This document shows, piece after piece, positions 1-8,798 of a stretch of 48,613 bases of DNA (its first letter is position 1; every line of letters begins with the position of its first letter). Origin of the DNA: Trichocoleus sp. (GTDB taxonomy: Bacteria > Cyanobacteriota > Cyanobacteriia > Elainellales > Elainellaceae); NCBI GenBank assembly GCA_036702865.1, contig DATNQD010000046.1, positions 1 to 48,613 of the forward strand, read 5' to 3'. Both the position numbers and the translations under genes were made by a program. The notes under the pieces were generated by a model. That model searched no databases, was not told the DNA's origin, and saw nothing but the letters and a program-made list of their open reading frames with translations.

Positions 1-70
1 GCACGGCAAGAGCACGTTTGAGTTCCAAAGAAGGCGGGTTACTGTGAATAAATTGTTCGAGCGTTTCCAT
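1..70 (-). CDS. IS630-type transposase, N-terminal fragment (cut by window edge)
   Basis: Reading leftwards from an ATG at 70, the first 23 codons give METLEQFIHSNPP followed by SLELKRALAV, then run off the window. From memory, cyanobacterial IS630-family transposases begin this way (a short leader, then an ELKRALAV helix entering a helix-turn-helix). If so, most of the element lies to the left of the window. I see no terminal inverted repeat or target duplication that would fix the right end. Only about 70 bases are visible, so the family call rests on recalled resemblance and could be wrong. Confidence 0.5.
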   Translation of the reverse strand, partial: METLEQFIHSNPPSLELKRALAV

Positions 71-107
71 AGGCTGAGGAGGTAAATTTGAGGCATGCCC
101 TCAGCCT
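71..107. repeat. Inverted repeat next to the transposase start
   Basis: AGGCTGAGG at 71-79 is repeated in inverse orientation as CCTCAGCCT at 99-107, separated by 19 bases, directly before the presumed transposase start. It could be part of the element's terminal region or a leader hairpin. Nothing else is recognised between 108 and 351, which is ordinary AT-rich intergenic DNA. Confidence 0.4.
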
Positions 108-351
108 ACCATTTGTTCACATCTTATTTAGGTTAACTGTAATCGATCGGTGAAAGGGTTTGATTGCACAGCTTCTCATAGCACTCATCAACCCAAGTAT
201 TTCCTGTTTCAATCCATTCCTAATGGTGATAGTGATGCCAGATTAAGCTATAGCCAAAAATTGAGATGGCAATGAACAGCCCAATCTTCCCAATTCTGCA
301 ATAGCTTTATCTGCTGCAAGGGAAATTTGCTCTAGGTTGTGAGGTAATCCT

Positions 352-1356
352 TTATTGGTTACGAACCGTTCCGTCTGGCATGATTGTCTTTGAAAATTTC
401 GCCCCACTTAAATCTGTCCCTGACAAATCAGCACCCTTTAAATTTACGCCGCTCAAGTTCGCTCCCTGCAAGCTAGAGCCGCTCAAATCAGCATTGCTCA
501 AGTCGGCATTCTGCAAGTTTGCGCTGCTCAAATTTGCTCCTTTAAGAGAAGCTTTTACCAGAGTTGAGAAAGAGAGATTTGCGCCGCTTAAAGTAGCAAA
601 CCCTAAATCCGCTTCGGTCAGATTCGCATAGGACAAACTTGCATTCGTTAAATTCGTATTGTTGAGATTTGTCCCCTTCAAATTTGCCAGAAATAGATCA
701 GCAGAAGTTAAGTCTGCACCATTCAAATCAGCACTGCTCAAGTTTGAAAAGAAGAGCTTGGCATTCGTAAAATTGCTGCGAAATAGTTCGGTGTTGCTGA
801 GGTTTGAAAAGTTGAGATCGGCACGACCAAAATTAACTCGAAATAGCTTGGCATCACTGAAGTTCGTGCGGCTTAGTTTGGCATTGCTCAAATCTGCCCC
901 ACTGAGATCGGTTTTAGCAAGGTTTGCGCCGCTCAAATCACTGTTGCTCAAGTCTGCACCCGACAGCAAAATCACCGCTTCCTCGCTGCTGATTAGATTA
1001 GACTCCAGCAAGAATTTAATTAACTGTCCCTTGCGTTGTCCATCCAGCCGATTGAGCGTATTCAGCGTGTTTTCGGTTGCCTGACTGCGAACATCGCTTC
1101 CTTGTGGAGCCTGCTTCAAGTTTTGACCAACAACCATGTCATAAATCTGGTTCTGGTAGCTATTGAGAAGGCTTTGCGAATCCGTCCCGATCGCCTGGTT
1201 AAATCCCTGCCGAATCAAGACAGAGCTGCCACCCTCATCTGCCAGAGCCACCCGATCTCCAAATAGGACTGCACCTGGAACCTGAGCCAGAACCAGGGAA
1301 ACAATTGCCAACTTTAACCAACTCCACCTGCTGCGCTGACTGTGCCTTGTAAACAT
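352..1356 (-). CDS. Secreted pentapeptide-repeat protein
   Basis: A 334-residue protein when started at the ATG at 1356; 32 further upstream codons stay open but look like leader. The chosen start gives a classical signal peptide: basic residues 1-15, a hydrophobic core to about 35, and an ALA-DE cleavage site near residue 39. Residues 40-130 form a non-repeat helical region. From about residue 132 to near the C terminus there is a long run of A(D/N)LxX pentapeptides, which fold into a right-handed quadrilateral beta helix. The protein is probably exported to the periplasm or thylakoid lumen. Such proteins are abundant in cyanobacteria and their roles are mostly unknown; there is no enzymatic domain. 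No partner gene lies on the same strand. Confidence 0.85.
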   Translation of the reverse strand: MFTRHSQRSRWSWLKLAIVSLVLAQVPGAVLFGDRVALADEGGSSVLIRQGFNQAIGTDSQSLLNSYQNQIYDMVVGQNLKQAPQGSDVRSQATENTLNTLNRLDGQRKGQLIKFLLESNLISSEEAVILLSGADLSNSDLSGANLAKTDLSGADLSNAKLSRTNFSDAKLFRVNFGRADLNFSNLSNTELFRSNFTNAKLFFSNLSSADLNGADLTSADLFLANLKGTNLNNTNLTNASLSYANLTEADLGFATLSGANLSFSTLVKASLKGANLSSANLQNADLSNADLSGSSLQGANLSGVNLKGADLSGTDLSGAKFSKTIMPDGTVRNQ

Positions 1357-1416
1357 TTTGAATACCCAACCACGAAATATAAGAATGCGGAGCGTTTGAG
1401 GTCTGAGGAGGGGAGC

Positions 1417-1545
1417 ATGTTTAAAAATGAAATACGACGATCGCCAACCCATCTCAGGACAAAAGATGAATTATTTGACGACGATCGCCGCAATTTAGAT
1501 CCCAAGTTAGTGGTTGGTCGTTGGCTAATGGAGCATGGCAAATAG
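1417..1545 (+). CDS. Possible 42-residue small protein
   Basis: The ATG at 1417 is preceded by GAGGAGGGGAGC, a strong purine-rich ribosome binding site. The frame encodes a highly charged peptide starting MFKNEIRRSPTH and ending GRWLMEHGK, with no membrane segment. It diverges from the pentapeptide gene, whose likely start at 1356 leaves 60 bases between them. The ribosome binding site is the main support; I do not recognise the family. It could instead be chance coding in the promoter region. Confidence 0.4.
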   Translation: MFKNEIRRSPTHLRTKDELFDDDRRNLDPKLVVGRWLMEHGK

Positions 1546-1600
1546 ACGGATCTAACTGGTAGTCAATCGTTTGATGCCCTCTAGTCCCTATTCCTTCGCC

Positions 1601-3850
1601 TCACGCTTCAATAATCACCCGCAAATTCCCTCGCTTCTTCGTGACCCGACAGGCTGTAGTGCCATTCGATCGCTCAAAATCGAGGTCAAGGAGGGTTTGC
1701 CCAATTCGCAGGTTGTGGACTGAGAGATGATGGAGTGATTCTGGGAGAGCCGGATCGACAATTCTCAGGCAATTGCTGGGCGCGTCTGGAACCAGATTCA
1801 CCATAATTTGCAGGAATTGGAAGATTGCCCCAGATGCCCAGGCTTGAGGAGAGCAGGCAACAGGGTAACGAACCGGGCTGCTATCAGGAGTGCGCTCATA
1901 CCCACAGAACAGTTCTGGCGGACGCTGATAAGGCTGTTGCAGGGTCATATCAACGATCCCTTGTGCTACTTCGAGCGCCTGATCCACCAAGCCGAGCGAT
2001 CGCAGTCCCAGTGCAATCAGTGCATTATCATGAGGCCATACTGAACCAATGTGGTAGCCCATGGGGTTGTAGGCAGGTGAAAGGCTGCTTAGGGTGCGGA
2101 TGCCCCAACCGTTAAACATATCGGGAGCGCGGAGCCGTTCTGCCACACTGTGAGCTTTTTCCTGATGGAGAATGCCCAGATTGAGACAGTGCCCCGGATT
2201 TGAAGAAATGCCATCTACTGCTTTGCCGTCTCCATCCAGCGCAATGGCACAATATCCCTGGTCTTCCACCCAGAAATCACGGTTAAACCGTTCCTGCAAG
2301 ACTCTCGCGTCTTCTAGCCAGCGATCGGCTAAGTCTAACCGATTTTTCATCCGAGCAATTTCACTCAGCTTCACCTTGGCAGCATAGACATAACCTTGCA
2401 CTTCACTCAGCGCAATCGCCCCTTTTGCCAGTTCTCCAAAGCGATCGACAATGCAATCCTCAGAGTCTTTCCAGCCCTGGTTACGGAGTCCTCGGTGGGA
2501 TTTACGGTAGTAGCTGAGGTAGCCTGTCTCCTTACAGTTGCGATCGATCCAGTCCATTGCAGCAACAGCATTGTCCCAGAGTTGCTCTAGCGTGTCTCGA
2601 TCGTGCGTCCAGGCGTAGTACTCAGCGTAGAGCATCAGCCACAGTGGAGTTGCATCCACCGTACCGTAATAGGGGGTATGGGGCACTTCACCACAGCGAG
2701 CCATCTCTCCCAGGCGCAGTTCATGCAGAATTTTACCGGGTTCTTCTTCGCGCCATTCGTCTTCAACCTTGCCCTGATAGTACGCCAGCGTCAGCAGCGT
2801 ATCGTAAGCAATTTTGGGATCGAGGACGAGGGTTTGCATTGCAGCAATGATGGAGTCCCGTCCAAAAAGGGTGGAGAACCAGGGAATCCCGGCTGCCAGC
2901 ACTTTGCCTTTGCTAAACGACTGCCGCAGCAGATAGATGTCTTGCTCTGCCCGCTCAATGACCTGATTGAAAGCACGATTGTCCGATCGAATTCGAGTCG
3001 CAGAATCACACCAGTTCTGTTCTTCCATAGACTCGGCAGCGAGGGCTTGCCGCATGGTTACGGGTGGATTCACAGCAGAAGCAGGCTGACTACTGAGCCA
3101 AGGCTGTAGCCGATAGCCCAATCTCAGGGTTTCGTGAGGTTCGAGTTTCAGGTTCCAGAGGGCAGTGTAGCCTTTAAACTGATCGGGCATTTGGTGTAAG
3201 AACTGAATCCGAGATTCGGCGATCGCCTGATCCAGTCCTTCATAGGCTAGGGTCAGCTCGCCTGTCTCCAGCGCCAATGCCTGAAGGGCAGCAACATCTT
3301 GCGCTTCTTCAGTGACCTCTCGCACTCGCCGCATCAGCCGCCCCTGCCCATCGCGCGTAAAGCCTCGAATCTGGAACAGATCAGCAAAATCTGCATCAAA
3401 GCTGAGGCTCAGTTCAAAGCTGGCAGCATTACGGCTGTAGTTGGTGACGGTTAGCTCTTCAAACAACGCGCCATTCAAGACGAGTTCTCGCCGAATCCCA
3501 ACTGTCTCAGCTTGAAGTTTACCTTCCACATAAGGGTTAGCACACAACACCGACAAGGCAAAACCTTTCTGGGCTGTACTGCTTAAAAATACAGGAGCAA
3601 GCCCCTCGATTTGTAGCTCCAGCCGACTGAGGAAACGCGTATCGCGGCAGAATAAACCGAGACCAGCACTGGCTTCATCATCCAGGCAACCCGAAATATT
3701 ACCGAGCGTATCCGTAATCAAAAATAAATCGTCATCTTTGAGCGTCAGGGTTTGCTGCATTCGTTTGCTGGCAACACAAGCCCACTCAGGAATCGTCAGT
3801 TTCTCTGCAGGAACGAACTTCCGTCCGTCTAACTCAACGATATCAGGCAT
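1601..3850 (-). CDS. Amylo-alpha-1,6-glucosidase / glycogen debranching-type enzyme
   Basis: A 749-residue protein with the two-part layout of the glycogen-debranching family. The N-terminal beta-rich domain (about residues 30-250) includes LFLITDTLGNISGC and GLFCRDTRFLSRLE. The C-terminal (alpha/alpha)6 glucosidase region (about 290-720) includes PWFSTLFGRDSIIAAMQTL, a conserved WKDSED stretch and SVWPHDNALIALGL. Known relatives hydrolyse alpha-1,6 branches or related glucosides, but in bacteria many are of unproven substrate. The length is normal for the family. A GT4 glycosyltransferase lies upstream on the same strand across a 303-base gap, which suggests a common role in glucan or compatible-solute metabolism. 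This link is inference. Confidence 0.85.
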   Translation of the reverse strand: MPDIVELDGRKFVPAEKLTIPEWACVASKRMQQTLTLKDDDLFLITDTLGNISGCLDDEASAGLGLFCRDTRFLSRLELQIEGLAPVFLSSTAQKGFALSVLCANPYVEGKLQAETVGIRRELVLNGALFEELTVTNYSRNAASFELSLSFDADFADLFQIRGFTRDGQGRLMRRVREVTEEAQDVAALQALALETGELTLAYEGLDQAIAESRIQFLHQMPDQFKGYTALWNLKLEPHETLRLGYRLQPWLSSQPASAVNPPVTMRQALAAESMEEQNWCDSATRIRSDNRAFNQVIERAEQDIYLLRQSFSKGKVLAAGIPWFSTLFGRDSIIAAMQTLVLDPKIAYDTLLTLAYYQGKVEDEWREEEPGKILHELRLGEMARCGEVPHTPYYGTVDATPLWLMLYAEYYAWTHDRDTLEQLWDNAVAAMDWIDRNCKETGYLSYYRKSHRGLRNQGWKDSEDCIVDRFGELAKGAIALSEVQGYVYAAKVKLSEIARMKNRLDLADRWLEDARVLQERFNRDFWVEDQGYCAIALDGDGKAVDGISSNPGHCLNLGILHQEKAHSVAERLRAPDMFNGWGIRTLSSLSPAYNPMGYHIGSVWPHDNALIALGLRSLGLVDQALEVAQGIVDMTLQQPYQRPPELFCGYERTPDSSPVRYPVACSPQAWASGAIFQFLQIMVNLVPDAPSNCLRIVDPALPESLHHLSVHNLRIGQTLLDLDFERSNGTTACRVTKKRGNLRVIIEA
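3219..3226. repeat. HIP1 octamer (one of at least nine)
   Basis: GCGATCGC is the cyanobacterial HIP1 octamer. Further exact copies were found at 7651, 9846, 10491, 12321, 33324, 35862, 38982 and 44005. The list is from reading and may be incomplete. Confidence 0.85.
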
Positions 3851-4153
3851 GGTTCTAGACTCAGATCCCCAATATGGTCATCTCAATTTCTAGCTTGACA
3901 CGTTCATCTGGCTTTGGTGGAAACAGAGCAGTCCCTTCACATTCTTTTCCAGAGCTTTAATTCAGGCTCATTCATTCTTGGAAAAGTACGGAATATCCTG
4001 ATCTCAGGTGAGAAACTGCTCTGGAACCTGGGTATCTCAAGTGCCCATCTCACGTCATTCCAGGGTGCGCCTTAGGGTTTGCCTTGGAATGATCAAAATT
4101 TGATAGAGATTTGCATGAGTGAGATAGCCAGACATTCATGCCAAGTTTCGTTA
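3851..4153. other. Intergenic region between GT4 and debranching gene, with a long hairpin
   Basis: There is no gene here. The region holds a long imperfect hairpin at 4056-4091: CATTCCAGGG on the left and its complement ending TTGGAATG on the right, about 15 of 16 positions pairing with wobbles, around a TTAG loop. No T-run follows on either strand, so it is not a standard terminator. It may be an mRNA-processing or stabilising structure between the two same-strand genes. Confidence 0.5.
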
Positions 4154-5230
4154 TCATGCAACGATCGCCGGTGATTGCAAGCGTCCATTGCTCTTGAACC
4201 GCGCATCCAACAAGCTGCGGTAGATTGCTTCATAACCTTCGATCATATTTCGAGAGCTAAAGTTTTGCTCCACGTGATCGCGGCAAGCCTGCCGATCGAT
4301 TTCGCCAATCCGATGGAGGGCAGCAACGCACTCATCCACATCCTTGCAGAGGAAACCCGTCTTACCATCCACAATCAGTTCGGGAGCCGAACCCAGTGCA
4401 ATTGCAATCACTGGAGTGCCGCAGACCATCGATTCAGTCATTACTAAACCAAAAGGTTCGCGCCAGGTGAGGGGACAGAGGGTAGCGACAGCACCGCCCA
4501 TAATCACGCTCTTCTCCTGATGATTGGCTTCACCCAGATAAACGATTTGTTCGCCATCAATCAACGGTTCGACCTGGGTTTTGTAGAACTCCACATCGGC
4601 TCGATCGACCTTACCTGCCATTTTGAGGTGCCAGCCACTACGCTTGGCAATTTCGATCGCCAGATGTGGCCCCTTCTCAGGCGACATCCGACCTAAAAAT
4701 GCGAGGTACGGTGGATCACTGGGCTTTTCGTGGAATACATAAGTATCTGGATCGATACCGTTGTAGACCGTACCAACGTAGTTCAAGCTCAGATCATTAC
4801 GCCGTTGAGAGTTAGAAATACTGATAAAGTTCTGGTGACGATTCTGCACAAATAGCTGTTCAACCAGAGGAGTCAGGATTCCATGTACCGTATGCACACA
4901 AGGAACTTTTAGAAGATTGGCGATCGGCAGGGCAGAAGCATCAACATGAAAATGAACAATGTCAAATTGGTTTGCTTGCTCAATCACCCGACTGAGCTGC
5001 ATCAGGTCATAAATGTTGTATTCATTGGGGGTAACACCCGCAATCCTGAGCGCATTGGGCGCACCCGGAACTAAGTTGCCTAGCGTATTAGAATCTGCTG
5101 TTGCAAACAGCGTTACGTCATGCCCCTGGCGTACCAGTCCATCAACAAGACGGCTGACAACCAACTCAGTCCCGCCATAGGCAGGAGGGGGAACCCGCTC
5201 CCACAACGGGGCAACTTGAGCAATCCGCAT
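4154..5230 (-). CDS. Glycosyltransferase family 4 protein
   Basis: A 358-residue GT-B glycosyltransferase. The start is set at the ATG at 5230 (MRIAQVAPLWERVPPPAYGG), preceded by GAGGAG nine bases upstream; an upstream frame extension to 5308 lacks family support. The N-terminal half has the acceptor-domain glycine loop PPPAYGGTE. The C-terminal half has the nucleotide-sugar motifs FLGRMSPEKGPHLAIEIAKR and EPFGLVMTESMVCGTPVIA, the latter carrying the E(x7)E signature of GT4. It transfers a sugar from an activated donor; donor and acceptor cannot be told from sequence. It is probably cytosolic or membrane-associated. Confidence 0.87.
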   Translation of the reverse strand: MRIAQVAPLWERVPPPAYGGTELVVSRLVDGLVRQGHDVTLFATADSNTLGNLVPGAPNALRIAGVTPNEYNIYDLMQLSRVIEQANQFDIVHFHVDASALPIANLLKVPCVHTVHGILTPLVEQLFVQNRHQNFISISNSQRRNDLSLNYVGTVYNGIDPDTYVFHEKPSDPPYLAFLGRMSPEKGPHLAIEIAKRSGWHLKMAGKVDRADVEFYKTQVEPLIDGEQIVYLGEANHQEKSVIMGGAVATLCPLTWREPFGLVMTESMVCGTPVIAIALGSAPELIVDGKTGFLCKDVDECVAALHRIGEIDRQACRDHVEQNFSSRNMIEGYEAIYRSLLDARFKSNGRLQSPAIVA

Positions 5231-5566
5231 AAAATGTCTCCTCAAATAAATAAGGTTGAATCTTGTATTCCTAGAAGAGTTTTCTGATCTTGCTCTGGTT
5301 AACTCCAACTCGACTCATCGAACTAATGAGGGATGAAGTTAAAACTTTGTTACAGAACTTTAAAAAGAGAATACTTTTTGTTTATAGGATTCACATCTCT
5401 CTATGGGCAAGATTTAGACAGCTCGAATAGCTGATGTACTGCAAAAAGAGCAGATTTGACCCAGAGCGCAGAAGGTGGTACCCCTGTTGAATAGCCGGAT
5501 TAAGTACATTTAGGCGAAAATTGGGTGGCTCTCCTCCCCTTTCGTCTTGCGGAGATAGCAAAGCTG
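5231..5566. other. Divergent promoter region, GT4 / serine protease
   Basis: The 336 bases hold no supported gene. They must contain the divergent promoters. A TATAGG at 5383-5388, preceded by AT-rich sequence, is a possible -10 box for the rightward protease gene; no convincing -35 element was found. Confidence 0.3.
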
Positions 5567-7048
5567 ATGCGCTATAAGTCTCGAAGACCGAAATTGCCTC
5601 AATCAAACCCCTGGGTCGTCATGATTCTCCTATGGCTGCTGGCAGGTTTAGTGTTGCCCAAGCTGTTTAAGGAGAGGCATACTGCTTCATCCAGTCAATC
5701 TTTTCCTGCGTCAACAGACCGCTTTGCCGATCGCACCAGCCAGCCTGTTGGTCTTCGCGCAGATTCCGATCGCACCGCCGATTTTGCCACAGCATTTCAA
5801 GTTGTTTCTGCCTTAACTCAGCAAGCAGGCAGTGCCTCAGTTGGAGAAACCTACGGCATTACTCAGGCAAGGTATGACGCTTGGCGTCGAACTCAGGGAC
5901 AGCCAACCCAGTCGATCGAGCAACTTCAGATGAATGAAGTTCAGGCAATTTACCGCGCAAGTTGGGATCAGGGAATCTGTGGCAGCTACCTGAAGCCGCT
6001 GGATGTCGTTTGCCTCGACACCATGATTACCTTTGGAGCAGAAGACGGAAAAACCTTTTTTGCTGCCCTGTCTCCCGATCCCAAAACGGCAGCTTTAGAT
6101 GTCATTCGCCGCCGAGCCGACTATCGCCGTCGCCAAACGAATCCCGCTTTCAGCTACAGCCCCAATCGCGCTAATCGTCCAGCTGTTGTCAACCCTCCAG
6201 GTTCGGAGTTTGCCCTCGATCGCGCCCTGCCAACCATCAACACCGATCCTTATCTACGCCGCTGGATCATCACTCGCGATTCTTCAGGCAGTTCTCCCCA
6301 AGTTGCCGATCGCCCCACAGTTCGCCCCACAGTTCGCCCGATCGATCAATCTCCACAGCCCGATCGAGCAGATACAGAGCCTTCTCAGACTGCCCGTTCT
6401 CCGATCGACATCATTAAAGATCGAATCGGCGGATTGTTTGGGAATAAGCCGACTCAGCATAAACCTGCACTGGACTCTTCAGGCATCTACGCGACCGCAA
6501 AACCCTTTACAGTCGAGGTCTGGATTCGGGTTGCCAGTGGCTATGCTCCGGCGTCTGGCATTATCTTGAAACCCGACGGCTTGATCCTCACCAATTATCA
6601 CGTGATTGCAGATGACCCAACCGTTTCGGTTTCTCTGGCAGATGGTCGGAAGTTCAGCGGACAGGTAATTGCCAGCGATCCCACGATCGACTTAGCTCTC
6701 GTCCAGCTTCAAGGCGCGACCAATTTGCCCATTGCCCAACTCGCAGACAGTACCAAGGATGTTTTGATCGGCAATACCGTTTATGCGATCGGCTCTCCAG
6801 AAGGCTCTCACTGGAAAATGACCCAGGCACAGGTGATGGAAACAGACAGCTTGTGCGGTAGCCGTGCCCTCGATCGAAAGTGCATTCGCACGCCTGAAGG
6901 TTTTCTGCATCCGGGCAACAGTGGTGGGCCCTTATTAAACAGCCAGGGTGAAGTAATCGGGCTGAATCGAGCCATTCAAGAAAGCACTGGGCAGGGCGTG
7001 AGCATCCCGGTCGAGATTATTCAGAGCTTCATTCGGAGCCGGGAATAG
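5567..7048 (+). CDS. Membrane-anchored trypsin-like serine protease (HtrA-type domain, no PDZ)
   Basis: A 493-residue protein started at the ATG at 5567, which has GGAG upstream; a GTG at 5525 is the alternative. A transmembrane anchor lies at about residues 16-32, followed by a long proline- and serine-rich stretch to about 300. The C-terminal S1 peptidase domain carries the full triad: His345 in TNYHVIAD, Asp375 in PTIDLALV and Ser452 in HPGNSGGPLLN. No PDZ domain follows, so it is not a full HtrA/Deg protein. It probably acts in the periplasm or lumen. The EACC1-like protein at 12875-13342 belongs to a family that often accompanies trypsin-like effectors, but it is too far away here to be called a partner. 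Confidence 0.85.
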   Translation: MRYKSRRPKLPQSNPWVVMILLWLLAGLVLPKLFKERHTASSSQSFPASTDRFADRTSQPVGLRADSDRTADFATAFQVVSALTQQAGSASVGETYGITQARYDAWRRTQGQPTQSIEQLQMNEVQAIYRASWDQGICGSYLKPLDVVCLDTMITFGAEDGKTFFAALSPDPKTAALDVIRRRADYRRRQTNPAFSYSPNRANRPAVVNPPGSEFALDRALPTINTDPYLRRWIITRDSSGSSPQVADRPTVRPTVRPIDQSPQPDRADTEPSQTARSPIDIIKDRIGGLFGNKPTQHKPALDSSGIYATAKPFTVEVWIRVASGYAPASGIILKPDGLILTNYHVIADDPTVSVSLADGRKFSGQVIASDPTIDLALVQLQGATNLPIAQLADSTKDVLIGNTVYAIGSPEGSHWKMTQAQVMETDSLCGSRALDRKCIRTPEGFLHPGNSGGPLLNSQGEVIGLNRAIQESTGQGVSIPVEIIQSFIRSRE

Positions 7049-7335
7049 GTGGGGGATAAGGAGTGACAGGGAGAACAGGCGACTTGCAACCCGTAGTCAT
7101 AACGAGTATGATATAGGAGTCGCTGAATCGATCGCATTACTCGTTTCCTCAATCAGAACACTCGAATCAGTCAAAACCTTCAATCTTTGAAACCTGATCT
7201 GCCAAACCTGGAAATTTCCTTGGCATTCCACTCGATCGCCACAAATATAAGCTATAGGTTAGAGAAAAATTGAACAAGACAACCGCCTTTCCTGGGCAGT
7301 TCACTCAAGACGCAATCTACAACGAAGAGGCAATT

Positions 7336-7824
7336 ATGACAGCAACCGTTCCATCACTACAAACCACGCCATCAAGTGTCGTTACAACCCTGAACCGCGA
7401 ACAAGCAAACGCTCTTGTTGCCTATCTGAACTACAAGAAATATCACTGGCTCACCTTTGGTCCTCTGTTCCGCGATCTCCATCTGCTCTTTGAAGAGCAA
7501 GGGGCTGAAGTTTTCGCCATGATTGATGAACTAGCAGAGCGAAGCCTGATGCTGGATGGCGTTCCTGTTGCTGACCCTGCAGACTATCTGCCCACTGCTA
7601 CTGTTCAGCCTTCCAAAGGCAAACTGTCGGTACGCGAAATGCTGGAAGAAGCGATCGCTACTCACGAACTCATCATCACTGAAATGCATCAAGATGCAGA
7701 AGTAGCGACCAGTGCGGGTGATATTGGCACGGCTGACCTATACACGCGCCTTGTACAAGTCCACCAGAAGCACCGCTGGTTCCTCAAGGAGATCCTGAAA
7801 AAAGGCGATAACCTCGTCTCCTAA
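7336..7824 (+). CDS. dps: Dps family DNA-binding ferritin
   Basis: A 162-residue ferritin-like protein. The ATG at 7336 is chosen because of GAAGAGG upstream and because it gives the usual Dps length; the frame is open back to a TTG at 7270. The ferroxidase ligands occur with the exact spacing known for Dps: His37 and His49 in HWLTFGPLFRDLH, then Asp64 and Glu68 in DELAER. Dps dodecamers oxidise and store iron with hydrogen peroxide and protect DNA in stress and starvation. An intrinsic terminator at 7860 closes the gene. Upstream, a perfect palindrome GGAAATTTCC near 7210 could be an operator, but no repressor is identified. Confidence 0.9.
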   Translation: MTATVPSLQTTPSSVVTTLNREQANALVAYLNYKKYHWLTFGPLFRDLHLLFEEQGAEVFAMIDELAERSLMLDGVPVADPADYLPTATVQPSKGKLSVREMLEEAIATHELIITEMHQDAEVATSAGDIGTADLYTRLVQVHQKHRWFLKEILKKGDNLVS

Positions 7825-7859
7825 ACCTAAAAATCCCTGTAACTTTCTTACACTCCATC

Positions 7860-7884
7860 GGGTGGGCAGCTTGTCCGCCCTTTT
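7860..7884 (+). terminator. Intrinsic terminator of dps
   Basis: GGGTGGGCA at 7860-7868 pairs with TGTCCGCCC at 7872-7880 (two wobbles, loop GCT), followed by TTTT. It sits about 35 bases after the Dps stop codon. Confidence 0.75.
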
Positions 7885-8007
7885 CTATTTGACTTTTTGC
7901 ACAGCTTTATTGGAGAGGAGCCTTAAATAGGCAAGTAGACTCTCCCCAATCCTGCCTGACTGCTGACTTGTGCCCCTGCCCTTCTTCCCCTGCTGTCTAT
8001 CTCCAAC

Positions 8008-8550
8008 TCACCCTTGTCGCCGGATCAACTCCACCGCATCTCGTCCATCCATCTGCTGTAAATACACCTTCACCTGTTCTTCCTGAGCCGTAGGGAGCTT
8101 TTTGCCTGTAAAGTCAGGATGAATCGGTACTTCTCGGTGTCCGCGATCGACCAGAACCGCCAACCAAATTGCCTCCGGTCTGCCATACTCATGCACTGCA
8201 TTCAGCGCTGCGCGAATGGTACGCCCTTTGAAGATCACATCATCCACCAGCACCACAACCTTTCCTGATAGGTCAAACGGAATTTCGGTTTTCTCTGGAG
8301 TGCGTAGATCAATGCGATCGAGATCATCCCGGTAAAAGGTAATATCAAGTGCGCCGACTGGAACTTGTTTCTGTTCAAGCATTTCAATTTGACGTGCCAG
8401 CAGTTCAGCGAGAGGAACGCCTCTTGTATAAATGCCAAGCAACACAATTTTGGAGAGATCATTGGCTCGTTCTACCACCTGCGAAGCAAGACGGGTGAGG
8501 GTGCGGCGCAGTTCATCCGGTGACAGAATTTCAACGACTTCTGGCGGCAT
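8008..8550 (-). CDS. pyrR: PyrR bifunctional regulator / uracil phosphoribosyltransferase
   Basis: A 180-residue type I phosphoribosyltransferase. The PRPP loop is [19 protein letters not shown], and the PyrR-specific regions [16 protein letters not shown] and ITFYRDDL are present. In Bacillus, PyrR binds pyr mRNA with UMP to control attenuation and has weak uracil phosphoribosyltransferase activity. In cyanobacteria the regulatory role is less established, and no pyr genes or attenuator are visible beside it. It diverges from the P-type ATPase gene at 8799. The length and start match the family. Confidence 0.93.
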   Translation of the reverse strand: MPPEVVEILSPDELRRTLTRLASQVVERANDLSKIVLLGIYTRGVPLAELLARQIEMLEQKQVPVGALDITFYRDDLDRIDLRTPEKTEIPFDLSGKVVVLVDDVIFKGRTIRAALNAVHEYGRPEAIWLAVLVDRGHREVPIHPDFTGKKLPTAQEEQVKVYLQQMDGRDAVELIRRQG

Positions 8551-8798
8551 AGTTTACCTTGGAAGGGGTCTTTTCTCTGTAGTCTACCGCTCCAGGTCAA
8601 CTGTCCCCAATGCCCTGACATCCCTCCTGCAATATGGGAATACTTAAGTAAAGGATGGCAACTGTGGCGCAGCGTGGAAAATAGAGATAGGGAGCAGGGA
8701 ACAGGTTAAGCGCAATTCCCAATTACCCATGCCTCATTCCGGCTCACCCATACCTTTCATGCTGCCACCTCATCCGATCGCTCGTTCTCCTGTAAGGC

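Noticed and set aside
380-1266. Open frames on the plus strand across the pentapeptide-repeat gene
   Set aside because: They are antisense shadows of a repetitive gene; composition is Lys/Phe/Leu periodic and mirrors the pentapeptide codons.
1808-3109. Plus-strand open frames inside the debranching enzyme gene
   Set aside because: Shadows of a 749-residue gene with clear family motifs; no ribosome binding sites or known domains.
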